Below are positions 1 through 6,311 of a stretch of DNA of 10,000 nt, in pieces. Source of the stretch: Anaerolinea sp. (GTDB taxonomy: Bacteria > Chloroflexota > Anaerolineae > Anaerolineales > Anaerolineaceae); the NCBI GenBank assembly GCA_020216845.1, contig JAIWNK010000070.1, positions 1 through 10,000 on the forward strand. The letters are read 5' to 3'. The notes under the pieces are model-generated. The model did no database searches, had not been told where the DNA came from, and saw only the letters and a list, made by a program, of their open reading frames with translations. Each line of letters opens with the position of its first letter. Position 1 is the stretch's first letter. Both the position numbers and the translations under genes were made by a program.

Positions 1-1394
1 TCGGCACGACGCAACGATCGGATATCGTGACCATCCACCAGAATTGCGCCCTCGTTAACGTCATAAAAACGCATCAGCAGCTTGACCAGGGTTGTCTTGC
101 CTGCGCCGGTTGGGCCAACAATCGCCACACGCTTGCCCGGTTGCACCTGCGCCGAGAAGTTTTTGATCACAATCTTATCCGGGGTATAGCCAAAGCGCAC
201 ATTGCGGAATTCCACCGCCCCGTGCACCCGACCAACCTCAACCGGGGTATCCGTCTCTGCCGGCTCATCCGCCTCGCCCAAGAATTCAAACACCCGCTCT
301 GCCGCCGCAGCTGTTTGTTGCAGCACATTTGAGATATTGGCCAGCTGCGTAATGGGCTGTGTGAACGAGCGCACGTACTGAATGAAAGCCTGAATATCCC
401 CCACGGTAATCAGGTTGCGCACAGCCAACGAAGCACCCAACACCACCATGCCCACATAGCCCAGGTTGCCAACGAAATTCATCATTGGCATCATAATCCC
501 CGACAAAAATTGCGACTTCCAGGCGGAACCGTACAACGTGTCGTTCAGGCCCTGGAACTTTTTCACGCTGCGCGCCTCACCGTTGAAAGCCTTCACCTCC
601 ACATGCCCGGCAAACATTTCTTCAATGTGCCCATTGACATGACCGAGATAGTCCTGCTGCTGACGGAAATAGCGCTGCGAATGCTTGACGATGAACTGCA
701 CAATGAACAGCGAAATCGGCACAATCAACAACGCCACCAACGTCATCTGCCACGAAATGGTCAGCATCATCACCAACACACCCAGCACAGTCGTCACCGA
801 CGTGATGATTTGCGACAGGCTCTGACTCAACGTCTGATTGACCGTATCCACATCATTGGTGATGCGCGACAAAATTTCGCCATGATTGGTGCCATCGAAA
901 TACCGCAACGGCATGCGGTTGATTTTTTCAGCAATATCACGTCGCAAGCGATAGGTGATATCTACCGACACACCGGTCATAATCCACCCTTGCACATATG
1001 CAAGCAGCGCCGAAACCACATACAGGCCCAAAGCCAGCAACAGAATTTGCCCAATTGCGGCAAAGTCAATGCCGGTGCCCGTACCGGCGATCTGCCCCAT
1101 CACCCCTTCAAACAGCTTGGTCGTCGCCTGACCAAGAATCTTAGGCCCAAAGATGGAGAAAACCGTCGAAGCCACCGCCAGCAAAATGACCAACGCCGTC
1201 ACCCAGCGATATGCCCCCAAATAACCAATCAACTTTCGCATCGTCCCCTTAAAGTCGCGCGCCTTTTCACCTTTCATCATCCCCATCGGGCCACCACGAC
1301 CGAACCCCGGTCCAGGCCCACCTGCGCGCCCTACGGCCATATTCGACGGGCGATTTTCATTGCCAACAGGTTTCGAAGCAGGTGTATTGCTCAT
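1..1394 (-). CDS. ABC exporter half-transporter (TMD-NBD), canonical subunit of a heterodimer; 3' end off window
   Basis: Second subunit of a type IV (MdlB/LmrCD-like) ABC exporter; 464 codons are visible and the C-terminal part of the ATPase lies beyond the left edge. The N-terminus is a Gly/Met/Pro-rich cytoplasmic tail (about residues 1-45), common in this subfamily. A six-helix transmembrane domain (about 50-370) and the start of the nucleotide-binding domain (about 395 on) follow. Walker A is GPTGAGKTT at 427-435. The signature, Walker B and switch histidine are not visible, so 'canonical' is inferred from the degenerate partner. The start is ATG at 1394, overlapping the stop of the upstream subunit as ATGA, with an AGGAGG Shine-Dalgarno at 1402-1407, 7 nt away. 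This implies translational coupling and equal amounts of the two subunits. With marR upstream, drug or lipid efflux is the likely role; the substrate cannot be read. Confidence 0.93.
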   Translation of the reverse strand, partial: MSNTPASKPVGNENRPSNMAVGRAGGPGPGFGRGGPMGMMKGEKARDFKGTMRKLIGYLGAYRWVTALVILLAVASTVFSIFGPKILGQATTKLFEGVMGQIAGTGTGIDFAAIGQILLLALGLYVVSALLAYVQGWIMTGVSVDITYRLRRDIAEKINRMPLRYFDGTNHGEILSRITNDVDTVNQTLSQSLSQIITSVTTVLGVLVMMLTISWQMTLVALLIVPISLFIVQFIVKHSQRYFRQQQDYLGHVNGHIEEMFAGHVEVKAFNGEARSVKKFQGLNDTLYGSAWKSQFLSGIMMPMMNFVGNLGYVGMVVLGASLAVRNLITVGDIQAFIQYVRSFTQPITQLANISNVLQQTAAAAERVFEFLGEADEPAETDTPVEVGRVHGAVEFRNVRFGYTPDKIVIKNFSAQVQPGKRVAIVGPTGAGKTTLVKLLMRFYDVNEGAILVDGHDIRSLRRA

Positions 1395-3631
1395 GCCAAT
1401 TCCTCCTGACTCAGTTGCGAGAGCGCAATATCACGATAAACATCGCAAGTCTTCATCAGCTCCTGATGCGTGCCCTTACCAACAATCTCGCCCTCATCCA
1501 ACACAATAATCTGATCCGCTGATTTGATCGTTGCCACACGTTGCGAAACGATGAAGACCGTGCTGTTGCCCACGTATTTCTTCAACGCCCGCCGCAAGGC
1601 GGCATCCGTTCGGTAATCCAACGCCGAAAAGCTATCATCGAAAATGTAAATCGAAGCACCGGTCACCAACGCACGGGCAATTGCCAGACGCTGCCGCTGC
1701 CCACCCGAAACATTCGTGCCGCCTTGTGAAATCTCCGTTGCCATGCCATCCGGGCTTGCCTCAATAAACTCCTTTGCCTGAGCAATTTCAGCCGCACGCT
1801 GCAGCTGTTCTTCGGTTGCATCCTCGTCACCATAGCGTAAATTACTTTCAATCGTGCCCGTAAACAAATTGCTACGCTGCGGCACATAACCAATATGGGC
1901 ACGCAGTTCGTGCTGCGGCACCTGACGAATATCTATCCCGTCAATGCGGATTGCGCCTTCCACCACATCATAAAACCGTGGAATCAGGCGCACAATGGTA
2001 GATTTACCCGATCCGGTTGTGCCAATGAATGCCGTCGTCTGCCCTGGACGAGCTGTAAAGGTAATGTTGCACAATACATTCTCATCCGCATCCGGATAGC
2101 GGAACGACACATGATCAAATTCCACCTCGCCGCGAAACGGCTCAGGAAAACGGACCGAATTCTCAGGTTCAACAATACTCGGCTTCACTTCCAGCACATC
2201 CGCAATACGGTTGGCCGAAACCGAGGCACGCGGCAGGATGATGAACATCATGGACATAAACATGAAGGCAAAGAAAATTTGCATCGCATATTGCATGAAA
2301 GCCATCATATCGCCCACCTGCATCTGCGCCTGACTGATCTGATGAGCGCCAACCCAAATAATCAACAAGGATACAGAACTCATCAGCAATGTCATCAATG
2401 GCATCAATACCACCATCGCCCGGTTGACAAACAACGTGTTGTTCGTCAAATCCAGGTTGGCACGGTCAAAGCGTTGCTCTTCAAAAGACTGCCGATTGAA
2501 TGCGCGCACCACCATCATACCGCTCAGGTTTTCGCGCACCACCCGGTTTAAGTTATCAATCAAAGTTTGAATCTTGCGGAAGCGCGGCAGCGTCACCGAG
2601 AAAATGCCCAGGATCAAACTGATCAAGATGACAACCATCAAACCAATGATCCACCCCATCGAAGGGGCCGTATGCAAGGCACGAATCAGGCCGCCCACGC
2701 CAATCACCGGGGCATAGAACACCATCCGAATGACGATCATCGTCAACATTTGCATCTGATTGACATCATTGGTTGCCCGCGTAATCAGCGAAGCAGTGGA
2801 GAATTTTTCAATCTCAGCACTGGCAAAATCTGAAACGCGCACGAACACCGCCTCACGCAAATCGCGCGCTGCGCCGGCTGCCACGCGCGCCGAAATCAGC
2901 CCAACCAAAATCGTGGCCGTGACCGACAGCAACGTAATCAGCAGCATCATTCCACCTGTGCGCAGGATATAGCTGCTCTGCACAGCCGTCATATTCACGC
3001 CCAGCGCTTCCAGCTCTGCCCGCGCCACAGCAATGCCCATCTGATTGATCATGCTCTCGCCCAAAGTCGCGAACTGCTCCTGAATCGCCGTAATCATGCC
3101 GGTGCGCTGCTCAGCAGGCATCTTGCCCAGCACATCCAACAACGTCATACCCGGCGGCAGCTTGGAGGGATCAAAGCCCAAGACCTGCCCCATGGCTGCC
3201 ATTTTTTCCGGGTCACTTTGCAGCTGTTCAAGAAACGAAAGCGTCACCAGGCCACGTCCAACAATTGGCGTTAAGGCCTCACGCTGCGTAGCATCCAACG
3301 TCTGTAACACATATAAAGCCTGTCCATTCAGCGCAGAATATTTCGCCGCAATATCGGCATAGCCTGCTGCTGAAGGCTCAATCCGCGTATAAGCCGCCTG
3401 CACCTGCGCTTGTTCAGCTGACGTCAGAAACAAAAGCATATGATCATACGTCTCGGTCCGCAACGCATCCGGCAAAGCGCTCTCCACCCCACCTTGTTGC
3501 AAGCCAATATTGACAATACGCGACAAATAATCGGGCAATGCCAAATCGGCGTTGGCCTGCACAAACAACAGCACAATGGCCAACAACACCCAACCAGCAT
3601 ACTTACGAATATAAGGGAAGAGTCTAAACAT
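1391..3631 (-). CDS. ABC exporter half-transporter (TMD-NBD), degenerate-site subunit with long TM1-TM2 insert
   Basis: First subunit, 746 aa, against about 580-620 aa for a usual half-transporter. TM1 is at about 14-34, TM2 resumes at about 225-247, and between them lies a mostly Ala/Gln/Leu-rich soluble stretch of about 190 residues predicted outside the membrane. The remaining TM helices run to about 465 and the ATPase from about 501. Visible motifs are Walker A GTTGSGKST (537-545), Q-loop Q585, signature VSGGQ (641-645) and Walker B ending IFDD (663-666). The catalytic Glu after Walker B is Asp (D666) and the switch His is Gln (Q697, in VSQR). Both substitutions mark the non-hydrolysing site of heterodimeric exporters such as TM287/288, LmrCD and BmrCD. 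The start is ATG at 3631, with a modest SD (GGTGAAA, 3638-3644). It lies 58 bp after marR and overlaps the next gene by 4 bp. Confidence 0.95.
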   Translation of the reverse strand: MFRLFPYIRKYAGWVLLAIVLLFVQANADLALPDYLSRIVNIGLQQGGVESALPDALRTETYDHMLLFLTSAEQAQVQAAYTRIEPSAAGYADIAAKYSALNGQALYVLQTLDATQREALTPIVGRGLVTLSFLEQLQSDPEKMAAMGQVLGFDPSKLPPGMTLLDVLGKMPAEQRTGMITAIQEQFATLGESMINQMGIAVARAELEALGVNMTAVQSSYILRTGGMMLLITLLSVTATILVGLISARVAAGAARDLREAVFVRVSDFASAEIEKFSTASLITRATNDVNQMQMLTMIVIRMVFYAPVIGVGGLIRALHTAPSMGWIIGLMVVILISLILGIFSVTLPRFRKIQTLIDNLNRVVRENLSGMMVVRAFNRQSFEEQRFDRANLDLTNNTLFVNRAMVVLMPLMTLLMSSVSLLIIWVGAHQISQAQMQVGDMMAFMQYAMQIFFAFMFMSMMFIILPRASVSANRIADVLEVKPSIVEPENSVRFPEPFRGEVEFDHVSFRYPDADENVLCNITFTARPGQTTAFIGTTGSGKSTIVRLIPRFYDVVEGAIRIDGIDIRQVPQHELRAHIGYVPQRSNLFTGTIESNLRYGDEDATEEQLQRAAEIAQAKEFIEASPDGMATEISQGGTNVSGGQRQRLAIARALVTGASIYIFDDSFSALDYRTDAALRRALKKYVGNSTVFIVSQRVATIKSADQIIVLDEGEIVGKGTHQELMKTCDVYRDIALSQLSQEELA

Positions 3632-3689
3632 AGGTCATTTCACCACGGTAAATAATTTTTCAAGCATCCCATCCAACGAGGTTCGCATC

Positions 3690-4142
3690 TTACACCTGCT
3701 CATTCTTCTCATCCAATGTCTCGGCACGTTCAATCAAAATGCGCAAAGCAGTCGCAACCTGCTCTTGCTCTGCTTCCGAAAGCAACGCCGGCAAGCGATC
3801 CAGCCAGCTCTGACGCGCAGCAACACTCTCCTGCACAACCTGTTGCCCGGCTTCGGTCAACGTCATGCGCCGATTGCGGCGGTCCAGCGGATCTTCCGAA
3901 CGCTGCACCAACCCCTGCTGCACCAGGCGCTCCAACAACTGACTCGCCGCCGCGGCCGTCACGCCCATCTCATCCGCCAATTCCGACACGCCACACGCCC
4001 CCTTGTGCCGCAAACGGAAAAGCACGTTCAACTGCGGCACCGAGTAATTGTTTTGTTTGGCATACAGCATAAAGCCGCGCATGGAATAGCGGATCGTCAC
4101 GCACATCCACTCATGCAATATTTGAGAAAGAGGAGGAGACAT
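3690..4142 (-). CDS. MarR-family transcriptional regulator
   Basis: 150-aa winged-helix protein of normal MarR length. Helices at about 5-45 form the first part of the dimer interface. The helix-turn-helix is at about 51-79 (GVSELADEMGVTAAAASQLL and following). The wing carries the family's DRR motif (D87 R88 R89) followed by RMTLTEAG, and the C-terminal helices (about 100-145) complete the dimer domain. Cys14 and Cys50 are the only cysteines. It heads the operon with the two exporter genes, the common MarR-efflux arrangement, so it probably represses itself and the pump until a ligand binds. A consensus-like promoter and a 30-bp dyad lie just upstream. The ATG at 4142 has its nearest SD-like stretch (AAGGA, 4159-4163) unusually far away, about 16 nt. 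A later start such as Met13 would cut into the first dimer helix, so I keep the long form. Confidence 0.93.
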   Translation of the reverse strand: MSPPLSQILHEWMCVTIRYSMRGFMLYAKQNNYSVPQLNVLFRLRHKGACGVSELADEMGVTAAAASQLLERLVQQGLVQRSEDPLDRRNRRMTLTEAGQQVVQESVAARQSWLDRLPALLSEAEQEQVATALRILIERAETLDEKNEQV

Positions 4143-4145
4143 TGT

Positions 4146-4158
4146 CTGAATAGTTCAG
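4146..4158. repeat. small perfect inverted repeat between SD and start codon of marR
   Basis: CTGAA (4146-4150) and TTCAG (4154-4158) flank a 3-nt loop. In the marR mRNA this 13-nt hairpin sits exactly between the SD-like AAGGA (4159-4163) and ACA-AUG. Folding it would bring the distant SD close to the start codon. It could instead be a second half-operator for MarR. Confidence 0.4.
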
Positions 4159-4162
4159 TCCT

Positions 4163-4192
4163 TTTTATATTTAATACGACTTGAATATAAAA
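4163..4192. promoter_or_regulatory. candidate MarR operator: 30-bp inverted repeat over -10 and start site
   Basis: The left arm TTTTATATTTAA (4163-4174) and right arm TTGAATATAAAA (4181-4192) pair at 11 of 12 positions around a 6-nt spacer. The dyad covers the -10 of the marR promoter and is centred at 4177/4178, the predicted transcription start. MarR proteins bind dyads of about this kind and repress by blocking RNA polymerase, so autoregulation is the natural reading. The arms are very AT-rich, which raises the chance of a fortuitous match. Confidence 0.55.
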
Positions 4193-4212
4193 CAAAATTT
4201 ACGAATTGTCAA
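4184..4212 (-). promoter_or_regulatory. sigma70-type promoter of the marR-ABC operon
   Basis: On the - strand there is a perfect -35 TTGACA (4212 to 4207), a 17-bp spacer and -10 TATATT (4189 to 4184). Transcription should begin near 4177, giving a leader of about 35 nt before the marR ATG. This is the best promoter match in the window. It is overlapped by the 4163-4192 dyad. Confidence 0.75.
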
Positions 4213-4271
4213 GAGACCGGTCAGATAAGATTTTGTACAAACGAATTGCTCCTTGCTTTTTATGACAATAT

Positions 4272-4286
4272 TTGTAATAATTATCA
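4272..4286. promoter_or_regulatory. Fur-family-box-like dyad upstream of the lipoprotein gene
   Basis: TTGTAAT-A-ATTATCA matches the Fur 7-1-7 consensus TGATAAT-N-ATTATCA at 12 of 14 positions, with an exact right half. It lies within a longer imperfect dyad, TTTATGACAAT (4259-4269) and ATTATCATAAA (4280-4290). A weak + strand promoter is possible here, with TTGCTT (4253-4258), 17 bp and AATAAT (4276-4281), so the box would cover its -10. The region is AT-rich, so this is only a candidate for Fur, Zur or PerR control. Confidence 0.3.
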
Positions 4287-4312
4287 TAAATCATCCGGCG
4301 CAACTACTACTC

Positions 4313-4318
4313 AAGGAG
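4313..4318 (+). promoter_or_regulatory. Shine-Dalgarno that fixes the lipoprotein start
   Basis: AAGGAG stands 9 nt before the ATG at 4328. The frame is open further up to a TTG at 4253, but the added residues would sit in front of the signal peptide and cover the AT-rich regulatory stretch. The 4328 start is therefore chosen. Confidence 0.8.
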
Positions 4319-4327
4319 CTCTTTGCT

Positions 4328-5032
4328 ATGATTTCGCCTCGTTCTTTTGCAAGCCTGACACTTTTGTTTGTCTTGTTGATCAGCACCGCCTGCACCAACA
4401 TTCCAGCCACTATCCCTACCGCCACCCCAACGCCCACCACTGTCAGCGCGGCCCTGACCACCCCCACCCTGCCACCTCCACCCGCCCCAAGCACCCCCAC
4501 CTCCGCCACCGTCATTCCAACGGCCACAGCGCCTGTCCTCACCCCCGCAGGCGGTGACCCCGCCTGCCTGAATGGCAGCTGGCGCATGGAAGCCGAACAA
4601 ATCAACGACAAACTCAGTCAACTCATCAATGTCCCCGCCGGAACCCCCTTACCACAAGCTCAACCCGGCAGCTTCATGCTCCTCACCTTCCAACCCAATG
4701 GCACATGGAGCATGACCGGCAACGCCACCCTGCGCGGTGAACTCCCGGATGGCTACATCGAAGGGACAGCCAACTACAACCTATCTGGCACTTATTCAGC
4801 CAACGACACCACCCTCACCCTTACTTCCACCACACATATTATCAACTTCGACACCCTGCGCGCCAACATCAACGGCCAACAGGTAGAAATTCCCCTCACC
4901 ACCAACCCCTTCCCACCCGAAGCCTTCGACATGCCTTCCAGCGCAACCTATCGTTGCACAAGCGCACAATTACAAGTTAGCTACACCATCCATGGCCTCA
5001 ACGCAACTGAAACCTGGTTGCCCAGCCGATAA
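4328..5032 (+). CDS. secreted lipoprotein of unknown function (Thr/Pro linker plus C-terminal beta-rich domain)
   Basis: 234 aa. It begins with a lipoprotein signal peptide: basic R5, hydrophobic residues 7-18, then STA-C with the lipidated Cys at 22. Residues 23-78 are a low-complexity Thr/Pro/Ala linker of a kind common in Chloroflexota surface lipoproteins. The rest (about 80-234) is a globular, probably beta-rich domain with an NGSW start, alternating Thr/Asn strands and an FQPNGTWSMTG stretch (121-131). This recalls lipocalin-like or META-like small beta-barrels, but I cannot assign a family. Cys80 and Cys210 frame the domain and could form a disulfide. The gene stands alone between the divergent marR operon and the zinc-ribbon gene, with no clear terminator after it. 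Its DNA is very C-rich, and the linker is coded largely by ACC and CCC codons. Confidence 0.85.
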   Translation: MISPRSFASLTLLFVLLISTACTNIPATIPTATPTPTTVSAALTTPTLPPPPAPSTPTSATVIPTATAPVLTPAGGDPACLNGSWRMEAEQINDKLSQLINVPAGTPLPQAQPGSFMLLTFQPNGTWSMTGNATLRGELPDGYIEGTANYNLSGTYSANDTTLTLTSTTHIINFDTLRANINGQQVEIPLTTNPFPPEAFDMPSSATYRCTSAQLQVSYTIHGLNATETWLPSR

Positions 5033-5125
5033 AACGGCTTTTAATTGTTTACATAGCTTTAACCTGTTCAAAGTTCATCCATTACTAAGCGCTGATAAAA
5101 TTGAGAAAAGCATTTTCAAAGTTTA

Positions 5126-6028
5126 ATGGATGAATTGATGCCAAATACTTGTCCTCACTGCGGAACAGCGCTTCCCCCAACAGCACAACGCTGCGACCGA
5201 TGTGGCGCGCCCATTGCCACTGCGCCAGGCTTCCATCCCGACGCAGTTACATTCTTCCTCACAAGCAAGGCCGACCCCGCATCGTCAGAGCAGAAACGTC
5301 CCACCCCCAGCCTGCCGTTGAAAAATAAGGGCTGTTTCCTGCCGTTTGCAATCGGATGGGTTGTGATCTGCATCTTGTTTCTGCTGCTTGGCATCCGTCA
5401 ATCGTTGAACGAATTGACCGAATATAGCCGCCTCAAAACAGCCGGCAAAACCGCTCTCGCCACCATCACCCAATTGGAAGTCGAATCAGATGATGATTCA
5501 AATTCCTATTACGCCTACTATCAATTCAATGCAGAAATAAACGGCGACCAGGCACGCTTCAACGGCATGGACCACATCTCGGCCAAGACCTACCGGGCGC
5601 TCAACGTTGGTCAAACAGCAGCGGTAGTTTATTGGTCTTCCGATCCAAACGTCTCAGCGCTTCAATCCGAATTCAAATTTCCCTTTGCCACCCCGCTCAT
5701 CATTCTATGCATGTTGGTGCCATTCACAATCATAGGGGTAGTTTTTCTGCAAAATTCATCCAAAGGCGTCCTGCAGATTCGTAAATTACGCTTGCATGGT
5801 CAACTTGTACAAGGTAAAATCTCTGACCGTTGGCAAGACAAAGATTCGGATGGCGATCCCACCTATATCCTTGCCTACACATTCCGTGCAACCCTCCCCG
5901 ATCAGAGAACAGAAGTCATCACCCGCGCCGAACAAGATCAACGCCTGTACCAACGCTACCAAAAAGGCCAAACCGTCACCATTCGCTACCTGCCCGAAGA
6001 TCCACAAATTTGTGAGATTGTGGAATAA
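5126..6028 (+). CDS. zinc-ribbon membrane protein with two DUF3592-like domains
   Basis: 300 aa, function unknown. An N-terminal zinc ribbon has C9-x2-C12-G and C23-x2-C26-G. A polar linker follows, then TM1 (about 70-91), a soluble domain (about 105-180), TM2 (about 186-208) and a second soluble domain (about 222-299). Both soluble domains show the DUF3592 pattern: an A/G-x-I-x-x start, a Y-x-F strand, a V/K-GQT-x-x-V/I turn, then a Y-x-x-x-DP ending (VGQTAAVVYWSSDP at 161-174, KGQTVTIRYLPEDP at 280-293). They look like an internal duplication. No catalytic residues are evident. The start is uncertain between ATG 5126 and ATG 5138 (Met5): only the latter has an SD-like GGATGA (5128-5133), at short spacing, and it still keeps the ribbon. 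No convincing promoter is visible in 5033-5125. A strong terminator follows. Confidence 0.85.
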   Translation: MDELMPNTCPHCGTALPPTAQRCDRCGAPIATAPGFHPDAVTFFLTSKADPASSEQKRPTPSLPLKNKGCFLPFAIGWVVICILFLLLGIRQSLNELTEYSRLKTAGKTALATITQLEVESDDDSNSYYAYYQFNAEINGDQARFNGMDHISAKTYRALNVGQTAAVVYWSSDPNVSALQSEFKFPFATPLIILCMLVPFTIIGVVFLQNSSKGVLQIRKLRLHGQLVQGKISDRWQDKDSDGDPTYILAYTFRATLPDQRTEVITRAEQDQRLYQRYQKGQTVTIRYLPEDPQICEIVE

Positions 6029-6053
6029 AGAGCTTCCTTTGGATGATAGGCAC

Positions 6054-6088
6054 AAGGCCGTGACTACCATCCAGTCACGGCCTTTTTT
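6054..6088 (+). terminator. strong intrinsic terminator of the zinc-ribbon gene
   Basis: A perfect 12-bp stem, AAGGCCGTGACT (6054-6065) with AGTCACGGCCTT (6073-6084), has a 7-nt loop and ends in a run of six T (6083-6088). It starts 25 bp after the stop codon. The reverse strand lacks a usable T tract, so it acts on + strand transcripts only. Confidence 0.93.
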
Positions 6089-6100
6089 CATCACCTCTGT

Positions 6101-6149
6101 CCTTGCCCGTGCCTCCAGGCACCACATCCCTACCTGCGCAGGGGCAAGG
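6101..6149. repeat. nested inverted repeats in the 6089-6224 non-coding region
   Basis: An outer 8-bp stem, CCTTGCCC (6101-6108) with GGGCAAGG (6142-6149), encloses a hairpin, GTGCC-TCCA-GGCAC (6109-6122), that abuts the left arm directly, and a palindrome, CTGCGCAG (6134-6141), that abuts the right arm directly. It lies past the + strand terminator and downstream of the - strand tRNA gene. No ORF or known RNA family is recognised. It may be a structured 3' leftover of the tRNA transcript or a decayed palindromic repeat element. Confidence 0.4.
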
Positions 6150-6185
6150 CATAACACCAGGCCGCCCCGCTCATACCCCAGCCAT

Positions 6186-6215
6186 GCCCAAACCTGTGCT
6201 ACAATCAGGTTGGGC
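6186..6215 (-). other. hairpin just downstream of tRNA-Thr (3' processing or termination)
   Basis: Read on the - strand, GCCCAACCTG (6215 to 6206), a 9-nt loop and CAGGTTTGGGC (6196 to 6186) form a 10-bp stem with one bulged T. It starts 9 nt past the tRNA 3' end, after a short U-rich stretch (CUCUUUUUG). The T run precedes the stem, so this is not a standard intrinsic terminator and may instead limit 3' trimming. Its loop, read on the + strand, contains an extended -10-like TGCTACAAT (6197-6205). Confidence 0.35.
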
Positions 6216-6224
6216 AACAAAAAG

Positions 6225-6297
6225 AGCCACCGAAGGGATTCGAACCCATGACCTGGCGTTTACGAAACGTCTGCTCTACCGGCTGAGCTACGGTGGC
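6225..6297 (-). tRNA. tRNA-Thr(CGT)
   Basis: 73-nt cloverleaf on the - strand. The acceptor stem GCCACCG (6297-6291) with CGGTGGC (6232-6226) is perfect. The D arm GCTC/GAGC has a GG-containing loop. The anticodon arm is GACGT-TTCGTAA-ACGCC with anticodon CGT (6264-6262), which reads ACG. The variable loop is AGGTC. The T arm is ATGGG-TTCGAAT-CCCTT and the discriminator is T. Two stem pairs are imperfect: A28-C42 in the anticodon stem and T50-T64 in the T stem. CCA is not encoded and must be added enzymatically. All tertiary landmarks (T8, A14, G18G19, TTCGAAT) are present, so it is probably functional. Confidence 0.9.
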
Positions 6298-6305
6298 GTG
6301 CCGCC

Positions 6306-6311
6306 TATTAT
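6306..6311 (+). promoter_or_regulatory. possible + strand -10 of the glycosyltransferase gene, sharing the tRNA -10
   Basis: TATTAT on the + strand is offset by one base from the tRNA's TATAAT on the other strand; the shared core TATTATA is nearly symmetric. A start near 6318 would give a 25-nt leader with an SD. The matching -35 position (6283-6288, CTGAGC) is poor, so the promoter would be weak. Confidence 0.3.

Noticed and set aside
510..1409. A 299-codon + strand open frame opposite the second ABC subunit
   Set aside because: The - strand frame encodes an unmistakable ABC exporter with a Walker A. The + frame is rich in His, Gln and Arg with no domain, as expected of an antisense shadow.
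1895..2551. A 218-codon + strand open frame opposite the 746-aa exporter
   Set aside because: Antisense to the conserved ATPase and TM region; the His/Arg-rich composition is a shadow artefact.
3716..4184. Two + strand open frames opposite marR
   Set aside because: The - strand protein has a complete MarR fold with the DRR wing; the + frames show no motif and no ribosome-binding site of note.
4253..4327. Extension of the lipoprotein N-terminus to a TTG at 4253
   Set aside because: It would place 25 residues before the lipoprotein signal peptide, and a good SD stands only before ATG 4328.
4291..4621. Gly-rich - strand frames opposite the lipoprotein linker
   Set aside because: They are the reverse complement of the Thr/Pro-coding low-complexity DNA, which reads as Gly/Val/Gly; no start signals.
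5030..5048. Possible terminator after the lipoprotein gene
   Set aside because: The only inverted repeat is TAAAA/TTTTA around CGGC, an AT-only stem too weak to terminate.
5796..6251. Overlapping frames on both strands around the end of the zinc-ribbon gene and the terminator
   Set aside because: They cross a strong intrinsic terminator and the tRNA and lack any recognisable domain.
6225..6297. tRNA gene as an integration site for a mobile element
   Set aside because: No integrase, no repeated tRNA 3' end and no change in gene character on either side within the window.
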